Origin: Mesostigma viride
Lineage: Eukaryota; Streptophyta; Mesostigmatophyceae; Mesostigmatales; Mesostigmataceae
DNA: 25,000 nt
Direction of reading: 5' to 3'
Assembly: GCA_009746045.1 (NCBI GenBank)
Contig: RPFO01002272.1
Span: forward strand, 60,001-85,000
Made by a program: the position numbers and the translations under genes. Numbering within the stretch: the stretch's first letter is position 1; each line of letters begins with the position of its first letter. Positions 1-9,700 of the stretch are shown here, piece by piece. A model generated the notes under the pieces. The model was not told the DNA's origin, made no database searches, and saw nothing but the letters and a program-made list of their open reading frames with translations.

Positions 1-486
1 GTCAATGCCGCATGCGGGGAATCAGAGGTTACAGAAAGCAGCTGCTTGGAACAGGGTTCAAGAGGGTTTCTGAGCAGGAGCCAGGGCGTATGCATAGGAA
101 AATATGCATATTCAGGAAAGTGTCTCGGATGGTCCTGCACTGACCCTGTAAACCTGTGTTCGGACTCTTAAACCCTGGCTACAAGCGTGATTGCTGTGCC
201 ATAATTCTTTCATAAAATCTTAATGTATGCAGAATTCTGTCAATGACGCAGTACTAATTTAAGGAAGAGGGAACAACACATCCACACACCGGCGACATGG
301 CGCATTCCTGTGGGCCGCCTCCTGTCATGCATACCCCCTCGATAGCCTGCCAGAAGGGTGCATACTGTACTAAAATGGTATTCAACACAGCATGCCGAAC
401 ATCAAGGCAACTTCCAATTCATTGATTGGCAAGCGCACCAACCCAGAAACCAATCTAGACGGTCACATTCACTCCCCCCCTTCAGG

Positions 487-541
487 CATGGAAGCATCAG
501 CAACGCATGGAAGCAGCAGCAACACATGGAAGCAGCAGCAA
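487..541. repeat. 19-bp repeat, about 3 copies
   Basis: Three near-identical units of CATGGAAGCAGCAGCAACA. The minus frame here is open and may belong to the last visible TWD40-2 coding segment or to an intron. I see nothing else clear in positions 1-480. Confidence 0.8.
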
Positions 542-669
542 CAAATACAGGTGTGGATTGTGGCCACAGCAACGTGGGTTGTCTGACCAAGGGGAATGCC
601 CCCACAGCAACATCGGGGGGTAAAAAAGATATGTAAGGAGGCATCAGCGGCTCAGCTTGCGGCGCCCAC

Positions 670-773
670 AGGCAGGCAAGCGCGCTGAGGTCAGCCATCG
701 CCAGCAGAAGGATGCGGTACGACGTCATCACCGCGGCCACGGTGCGGTGGGCGTCCACCGATTGGAACGCCGC
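670..773 (-). CDS. TWD40-2: TWD40-2 homolog exon 15 (3' boundary uncertain)
   Basis: Acceptor CCTGTCAG|GCG, phase 0. It encodes AAFQSVDAHRTVAAVMTSYR and ILLLAMADLSALAC, matching plant YVAGILTTQRVLMVSADFDI closely. The best donor is TGCCT|GTGGGC at 669, phase 2, but the frame stays open to a stop at 402. A further exon may start near 580 with PTLLWPQSTPVF, which resembles plant SLLWVGPALLF; I could not settle this. Confidence 0.7.
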
Positions 774-3700
774 CTGACAGGTGGCATAAGCGTGGAGAAA
801 CAAACAACAAAGAGGAGGCCATCACCGGATATAAGGATTCATATCGGTAAAAAATAGACTTTGCACAAAGCACCGCGATGTCCCACGCGCAGCCGTGAAG
901 CACACAGAAAGAAGCATTAAGGTCGCACAAGAAAACCTTTTTCTATCCATAACATTTCACAGCACGACACCGGGTTCCGGTGACCAGGGAAAGGGCTGGC
1001 AGCATTCTTAGGCCAGCCTGCCAACCACACGAGTGGATGCTGCCATCCGCATCCGGAATGGGAAGGTAGCCAGACAGGATCAGCCCGTGCAACCAACCAA
1101 GCTTGCCCCGGAGGGCAGGAGGGTGCCCCGGCTGGCTCCCCCAGTTCAAGGCCACAGGTATAGTGACAACCTAGGTACATATGTAAAGTGAAAACCTAGG
1201 TACACTGGTACAGTGCCAACCTACCGCTAACATGTGGATTGGTGCCGTCTGCATTCGTGCCGTCTATGGCAGCCCCACAAAACATCGGCCCTTCCCGCGG
1301 ATCAAGCCCTTCTGCACGCGAACATGGCCGAGGTGCTGCATGGAGGAATCGGAGATTTCTTCCAGGAATCAGCACTCAAGCTCGACAGTTCGACATACGG
1401 AGATGACTGCGCACGAGGTGCCTGCCCACCTGAAGCACCACCTCCCCTGACTCCAGGCGGTGGCACTGCGCCAGGCGGGGAACACCGTACGACTCCTTGC
1501 GCAGGGGGGCCCTGGACACGGCCTTCAGGTCCCCGATCCACAGGCATGCCGCGTCCACAAAGAGCGCCTGGCACCCTGCGGATGGCCAGAGGGAGGACCG
1601 CGACAGGACGCAAACAGCAAGAGCCGAGGGCCGCAACGTAACCAAGCGCTTAGTTATCACATGCTTCTTCTCTATCAATTTCAGTGCCTCGACTCGCACA
1701 GATGGAAACAACTTTCATCTGGCCTGGCAGCAGGTATCAATCTCACACACACCACACAATCGCAAACAGGTTCCCAAGAACGGAGCCACCCCCCCGTTCG
1801 TCCTGGCCTCCCTTGGGTCACCCAACGTGTCTCCACCCTGCATACAACAAAGTCACGTAACCGTGCTGCAAGGATGCACGGTGTGTGAAAGCAGGGGTAC
1901 TTGCGCTGGCCTCATGCGGGCGCATCGTGGAAGCCAGCGGCTGTCACCAAGCACACCCACAAACACAACTATACGACGGGTATCTGGCTACGAAAGGGAT
2001 ACTGTACTCACCCAAGGGTTACTATACTTTACAAAACGGTGGTGAGAAAAAGGGGGAGTGAGGACTGCAGTCGTGCGCAAGCACCAGCATTGCATACACA
2101 CATGAATTGTCCCCGTGCCCCCCTTTGAAAACAGGAATTGTGTCACCGTCTGTCGTACCTAGCACTATATAGTATTAGGTCACTGTATAACAGGAGAACA
2201 GGAATGTGGCACCAACTGTCGTACCTAGCACTACATAGTATTAGGTCACTGTATAATAGGAGAACAGGAATGTGGCACCAACTGTCGTACCTAGCACCAT
2301 ATAGTATTAGGTCACTGTATAATAGGAGAACAGGAATTGTGTCACCAACTGTCGTACCTAGCACCATATAGTATTAGGTCACTATATAATAGGAGAACAG
2401 GAATTGTGTCACCAACTGTCGTACCTAGCACTACATAGTATTAGGTCACTATATAACAGGAGAACAGGAATGTGGCACCAACTGTCGTACCTAGCACTAT
2501 ATAGTATTAGGTCACTATATAACAGGAGAACAGGAATGTGGTACCAACTGTCGTACCTAGCACTATATAGTATTAGGTCACTGTATAATAGGAGAACAGG
2601 AATGTGGCACCAACTGTCGTACCTAGCACCATATAGTATTAGGTCACTGTATAATAGGAGAACAGGAATTGTGGCACCAACTGTCGTACCTAGCACCATA
2701 TAGTATTAGGTCACTGTATAATAGGAGAACAGGAATTGTGGCACCAACTGTCGTACCTAGCACTATATAGTATCAGGTCACTATATAATAGGAGAACAGG
2801 AATGTGCCACCAAGAGCCCGCAAGGACACCTACCAGCTGGCACGGCAAACACGCGCGTGGTCGGTTTCTTGAAGTGGATGTTGCGGACCTCGCCCGTGCG
2901 CGCCTCGGCCATCGAGCGCAGCACCGCACCCTGGCCGTTGCTGTTCAGCGCCAGCAGCATGCCGTCTTCTGCCGCAAGGGAAGCCGATGAGGAGGAGGAG
3001 GAGGAGCTGGGGGCTGGCCCGGCGAAGAACGCGACATCGCGGCCTGGGGGTGAAGGGTGGGGTTTAGTGGACAGATGGCAGCGTGCAGTGCGTAAGTACG
3101 GTGAGGATAGTAGATAAGCCATGAATGGGGCACATGTGGCAGGCAAGCCATGCACAGGGCACATGTGGTGGATAAGCCATGAATAGGGCACATGTGGCAG
3201 GCAAGCCATGCACAGGGCACATGTGGTAGATAAGCCATGAATAGGGCACAAGTGGCAGGCAGAGCAAGACAGAGGGGAACTGAGGGGAGGCTTCAAGGGA
3301 AAGAAAGGCAGCAGGTCTAGTGATTGGGTTGTTTGTTACCCAGTTGAATGGGGCAGCACATTGTGCATGCATGGAACTTTATAACCCATTCAACATGCCG
3401 AAGTAGCCGCCAGCCGCTTGGTTGGCACGTGCGTGCACCGGCCACTAATCAGGCCAGCCAGTCCAAGGCCAATCTGGTGTCCATTGTGGTAATTAAAAGA
3501 TCCAGAAGGACCATGTCCTCATCAAAGTACCACATCGGCATGATGTGATGGCAGGTAGAGAAGGCAGTTCCATGTCTGTGCCCCCAAGAGCACAGGATCG
3601 CCAAGACCTTTGTCCTAAACAACAGTGCAGCAGAATCCAAGCCAGGACATGCCATGGTAGACACCGTGCTTAGCATCCGCAGAGACCGTCAGGGAGGCCT

Positions 3701-6700
3701 TCGGATGCCAGTGCTACCAGTCACGCAATAGGTGCTTCCTGGTCTGAAAATACAGCAGGACTCATCAAATCAGAGGGCCACTACCACCAGAAGCAGCAAA
3801 GGGGCGCCCATTACCTGACTCGGCCGCCCCCACGGCGGTCGCGCTCGCAACATCCTTGATCAGGATGTACTCGTAGCGCGCCCTGGCAGGGGCCGCAACA
3901 CCGCCCTGGGAGCCCTCTGCGACCGCGCCCAGCGAGCCCTCCAGTCGGAAGACGACGGCTGCGTGGCGGGGGCTGCTTGCGTCCGGCCCCATGACCAGCC
4001 GTATGGCCACCCGCCGGCACTTGATGTCCTCCTGAAACGCAAACTCACGCCATGCGCCGGCCATCCCCGTCAGCCATCCCCCAGCCAGCATTACGAATGT
4101 GCGTCAGTTTACGGGCCAAACGGCACAAATGAAACCACGTCTCGAGGACAGAGGGGGCCCACGGGCGCGCGTGCACGGATGCAGTGAATGAGCTGCCAAG
4201 GGCAAGCAAAAAAGAGCCGTTGCAATGCCTTACCCAGTGGTACAAGGGCGAGTAAGGGAGCCGCTGCGATGCCATCGCCAGTGCTACATACGACCGTTGT
4301 AGAAAACAATATGCCAGTCCTTGCACCACGGTGGCGTGTGCGCGCCCGCTCAAGCAGCTCCATGCGGGTGCCCGGTGAGTAGTTAGTGATCCTTGTCTCC
4401 TACAATATGCCCACGCAACATGTTCCAAGAGACTATCAAGGACCCTGCACAAGTGAGCGCGTCCGCAGGCTGACCGCTGATCTCAATCCATTCTCCATGC
4501 AAGCGTGCCGTCTTGGAGCATCGGAAGTGCGGCATCTCTCAAGCAAACAGCATTCCTCACCAGCCCTGCTACCTTCAAAGTCTAAACCAACAATACATTA
4601 GTTCAAGGCAAGACAACAATAAGATAATAATATTAATAATAACGTTATAATTAGGACAAAAAAACCCATTTACCTCAGCAACCAAAATTGAACCAGTGAT
4701 GCTAAGCAAAAGAATGCTAATTCAGAACACGGAAGCCAACACAGCCAAAAGTAGAGTATGGCATGTCCACCACACATTCACATCGAATGCAAGGGCCACT
4801 CACGGGCTGAGGCAGCTTGAGCCGGGCTGTGGCGACCCCCGCTCTTAGCTCGTAACCCGCCAAGTGCATGTTGTCGACAAAGAAAAGCGTGCCGGGGTAG
4901 CCAAAGCTGCTGTCGGATTGGACAAAGTGCCCAAGGCTAAGATGCATTGGCTGCTTGCACCGCACACGCCGGCCAACAAACCATGGGGGAGGGTAGACAG
5001 CATGGTAGATGAGCAAATGCATGATGTAGATGAGCAACTGCACCATGTACATGAGCAGCGCCCCATGACCAGGCGCGTATATGAGCATGCCCACCACGTC
5101 AAGAAATCAAAATGCCACACCACCCAGGTGGCAATCGCCGACAATATGGGGCTCACCCTAAAGCCTAAATAGAAGAGAAAAGCAAGCAGCATGCACTGCG
5201 GCCTATGCATCTGGTGGCAGGCCTCACCCTACACCCTTGGGCAGACCTCACCCTACACCCTTGAGCAGACATGGCACTACACCCTTTGCCAGACCTCACA
5301 CTACACCCTTGGGCAGGCCTCACCCCAAACCCAAAAGTATGCTGGACCCACCTGAGCGATGGGCAGCGAGCGCAGCGGGTTGCGCTTCTCCAGAATGGAT
5401 AGCAGCGGGATGCTGCGGATGCCAGAAGAGGAATGGGCCGCCGTGGGGCCGGTGGACTGCATGAGTGCGGCATGGGACGGCAAAACCAAGTGTGATGGGC
5501 ACAAGTGGCATTGGCGCACAAGAGAATGGTGCACATGAGCTTCGACACAAGTGGCATGGGCAAGAAACCAGCGGAAAGCATGCACAAACAAGCATGGACA
5601 AAACAAGCATGGGCAAAACAAGCGTGCACAAACAAGCATGGACAAACAAGCATGCACGAACAAGCATGCACAAACAAGCATGGACAAAACAAGCGTGCAC
5701 AAACAAGCATGCACAAACAAGCATGCACAAACAAGCACGCACAAACAAGCGTGCACAAACAAGCATGGACAGACGAGCATGGACGGACGAGCATGGACGG
5801 ACGAGCATGGACGGATCGAGATCTTCTCCCCTGCTAAACCGCCCAGGGGGGCCTTCACATTTGGCGGGTATACCGGATGCTAACAGCTCCACACAACTTG
5901 TGCGCTCTCACCGGCCATGTCACCCACCCCGTTAATCAATGCCAGACGCCACACAGATCAAACTGAGTGAGAACTCATGGAGAAGTACCCATGAACCAAA
6001 TGAGATGGGGCATGCATCATTTACGGGCACGTGCAATGGATGACACGTCCCTGGTGCTTCGTCCTTGTCACCACCAACCATAGCTTGCACTGGCAACCAG
6101 GGCCTGTCGGGCACCACCAACACGCCGACACCCACCTGAAACAGCTCATACACAATGGACGACCCGTCCGTCCTGCCCGCGCTGGCATCCGCCCCCCCCA
6201 AGGTCACATAGGCAGCAGAGTCCGCCCCAACGCGCGCCTGCCGTGACGTGGCGGTCAGATACGAGGTCACACCGGCCTCCGCGATCCATTCCCTGAAGCG
6301 TTCCTTGCTCGCGCCCACCGCGTTGCGAGCCGAGCCGCCCCCGCGGCCACCGCTGACGGAGCGCTCCTCATGGGCGGCGCGGCCTGTGCCCCCCTGGGCC
6401 ATGCCGGGCTGCTGCATGGCCGAGAGAAGCCGCTGACGCGCGTCACGAACGGAGCTCAGGGAGACGCCGCCGCTGCTCTCACCCTGCAGGGTGAGGGTGA
6501 GTGAGCAGGACCATGACATCGCAAGTTTTACTCAGAGAGGTTTACAATGCAGATTATGGTGTACCACACAAGTGCGAAGGTGTAGGGCATTTGACAGGAT
6601 AGGGGCACCATTCATCTAGCCCCAGCCCCCACCCCTCATAAGGGAGCTGTGACCGTGCAGCACATAATCTGCGCATGCCGCATGGCAACCAATATTGATG

Positions 6701-9700
6701 ATATGTACTCATGGCAAATACTGCACTTGATCTCGACACGACATCAGACTTGTTTCTAGAACAAGCCAGAGTTTTCAAGCAATTGCACCTTCCCACCCAC
6801 CCACCCACCCACCCACCCACCCACCCACCCACCCACCCACCCACCCACCCACCCACCCACCCACCCGCCCGCCCGCCGCCCGCCCGCCCGCCCGCCCGCC
6901 CGCCCGCCCGCCCGCCGCCCGCCGCCCGCCCGCCCGCCCGCCCGCCCGCCCGCCCGCCGCCCGCCCGCCCGCCCGCCGCCCGCCCGCCGCCCGCCCGCCC
7001 GCCCGCCCGCCCGCCCGCCCGCCCGCCCGCCGCCCGCCCGCCCGCCCGCCCGCCCGCCCGCCCACCCACCCACCACCCACCCAACCACGCTGGTGTGCTA
7101 GACCACCCACCAGCAGCACGGCGGCCAGGTTTAGCTGCGAGTGGCACGCCAGCTCGAGCACTTTGGGCACGCGGCAGGGTCCCTTGCCCGCGGATGCCTC
7201 GTCACCGCAGAAGCGTTCGTGGTCCAGTGCGGCAAGCTCATCTGGGGAAGGCACAGGTGAGGCAGAGGGGTGCAGGGCCCAGATAAAGGGTCTGTTGCAG
7301 GTGCCAGATGCAGAGGACACGTGATGGGCATTTCTGGATGGGCATGACACCAACCATGCTCGACATTAAGCTGACATGACGCGACAACAAACCTGCCCGG
7401 GGCCGGCAACGCCATGTCCCTCAACATGTCAAGGGCAGGGGGAGATGGGTCGGCATATACCGCCAGGATAAATACCTTAATTGGGATTTGCTGCAGAAAA
7501 CGTGGTTTCCAGTTCCATACAAAAAATGCAGGCACAATGAGTTGCATGTCTACTCATCTCCGACCATCCATTCTTAAACTGCCAACCAGCTCCAGCATAC
7601 ATCCCCTAACCTGCCGACCCATCTCAGGTACCTGATTTGACGAGCTGGGAGCTGCGGGGTCCCTGGTGTGCCATCACCATCCACACGCTGACGCTGCCCG
7701 TGCGTGTCAGCGCCACCAGGCACTCGAGCGGCTGCAAGTAGCCCAGGGACACAAGGGGGTCTGGCTCTGCTGACACGCGGCACAATGGCAGTACCGCGCA
7801 CCCGCTGCGGGCAAGTAAAGCGAGCCGGGAGGGCAAACCCCCGTACAACAAGTAAAAGAGGCATGGGTTAGAAGCGCTCTACTAATTTTCCCCGATAAAA
7901 TAAGGCCACATGGAGGGTAGACCGCTGTGTAACAAGGCGTCCCAGTTTATGCTGCGAAACGGGGAGGAAGATGTGCTTTTGGTAACCTGTAAGCCAACTT
8001 GCACAAATGCGTTTCTGTTGTCGTAGAATCTGTACAACCTGCCACGGTGAACAAAGTATAACTTACCTTCTCACTTCACAACCAATATGAAACTAATGTG
8101 CACAACAATTCAGAGTGAATACTCTGCAAATGAAGTACCTTATTTCCACAGGCCGGATAAATACTATTTAAAGAGTATTTAAATATTTTCCGAAGGTAGC
8201 AAAGTCCTTTCAAATAGTATTTATATACTTCCTCGAGAGGGAGGGCGAGTTTCAATTGTATTTAAATATTTCCACCACAAAGCGGGGAGCTTCTAAATAT
8301 ATTTAAATACTTGGGCGCAAAAATAGGAGCACGTCAAATACATTTAAATACTTCCCCTGAAATTTTTGTCGCGGCTAAATATATATAAATATTATTTAAA
8401 TACTTTAGCCAACAGTTCAGCTATAGTTTAGAGATCTTTGCTGACATTTTTTTCGGCCGGGTGCAGCTCATGGGGTGACCGCCACGACCTTCACGTGTGC
8501 GCCATTGTGTTTTACGGCGGTAGTACAGTACTGTATACTAGCGAGTGGCCGCCAGGCTGGAAAGGGTGGTTGCGGGCGCTGGGGGATGTTGGAAAGGTTC
8601 CCGATTTTGCGCTTATATATACATTTACTACCCAAGATATATAGTTATACACCAGGGTATTTACAAATATATGCATTTAAATTTTCTTTAAACATATTTA
8701 AATATTTTCCTCATAACACGGATCCTCGCAAAATACATTTAAATATTTTTCTATCTAGTCAGTGCCTGTGTAAATATATTTAAATATTTTCGCGCGGCTC
8801 GGGATCGTCAGCAAATGTATTTAAACACTTTGCTGGGTCCGGCAACCCTTTGCAAACGTATTTAGAGATATAAATATTCAGTATTTATAAATCTTTCTAT
8901 TTTAAATCCATAAATATCATTTATATTTATCCGGCCTGTGCTTATTTCGTGTCCAAAGGCCACGCTGCCTCCAGGGAGCCCAGAAGGAAACTGGCGGCCC
9001 ACCCGCTAGCGCCAATCGAGCCGTACCGTCATCAAACAACTGCGGTGCATGCGTTGTCAGCGCATATGTGCTACCACCTTAGAAACTCCTGCCCTAATCC
9101 CTGCCCTAACTCCTGTCCTAATTACTATCGTGCTCAGTATCAAAAACACGTACTCCAGCACGGGCCTCCTTTTTCGTGCGTTCTCTACCCGGCAAACCCA
9201 TCCCCTTCATTATCGACCCATCCCCTTCATTATCGACCCACCTTCCGCCACCCCCGGAGCCGCTGGTCTGCTTGCCCAGGTGCCACATTCCGATGCCGCC
9301 GCTGCTGTCCGCCACAAAGAGGGTGCCGCGGGACCATCCGTACGCAATGGCCATCGCGATGGGGGCGTTCCCCTTGGGGTGCTCGGGCGAGACTGCCCAC
9401 AAACAGGGGGACGCCACATTGCAAGGCAGGATGGAGGGGGTATGTCAGCGAGGAGTGGGGCGGGGTAGACGCGAGGAGGGCAAGGAGCGAGCCAAAGGAG
9501 CAAGCGGCACACACACAAACAAATAAATGAACAAATAATTAAAAAAATAACAAACTATAGGAGCAAGCGGCACAACAGGTAGCGGCTGATGTAAGTCCAT
9601 TAAGCGAGCGGCTGCCATAGGGAAAGAGCGCAGACTCCTCGGCTCTCATTTGATTATACTACCACAGTGGCCAAGATGCAGATCACAAACATCAACCGAT

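Larger units (their letters stand above)
8147..8940. mobile_element. Non-autonomous DNA transposon (MITE-like), hAT-type target duplication
   Basis: A complete 794-bp element inside TWD40-2 intron 6 (7805-9241). The ends are a perfect 17-bp terminal inverted repeat, CACAGGCCGGATAAATA at the left and its reverse complement at the right. It is flanked by a perfect 8-bp direct repeat, CTTATTTC, at 8139-8146 and 8941-8948. An 8-bp target duplication is typical of the hAT and P superfamilies; hAT is the more likely guess. There is no transposase frame. Internally there are two AT-rich repeat blocks around a GC-richer centre of about 150 bp (8450-8600). Perfect ends and duplication suggest a fairly recent insertion. 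Confidence 0.92.

Noticed and set aside
2131-2813. CRISPR array
   Set aside because: Contiguous tandem repeats without spacers, in a eukaryotic intron.
5165-5935. Cys/His-rich and Lys/His-rich ORFs of 110-209 codons
   Set aside because: Translations of the AAACAAGCATGCAC minisatellite, inside a TWD40-2 intron.
6711-7353. Pro/Ala- or Gly/Arg-rich ORFs of 190-200 codons on both strands
   Set aside because: Caused by the CCCA/CCCG simple repeat, which has no stops.
7393-7490. Exon-like open stretch (IPIKVFILAVYADPSPP) between TWD40-2 exons 7 and 8
   Set aside because: Its phases fit neither neighbour: joined to exon 8 it gives a TGA. Exon 7 spliced directly to exon 8 is in frame and matches the plant protein in length.
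8438-8644. Possible gene in the centre of the transposon
   Set aside because: A 68-codon ORF with no transposase motif; the element is taken as non-autonomous.
9085-9125. Interstitial telomere repeat
   Set aside because: Unit CCTGCCCTAAYY is degenerate and too few; it does not match TTTAGGG or TTTTAGGG.
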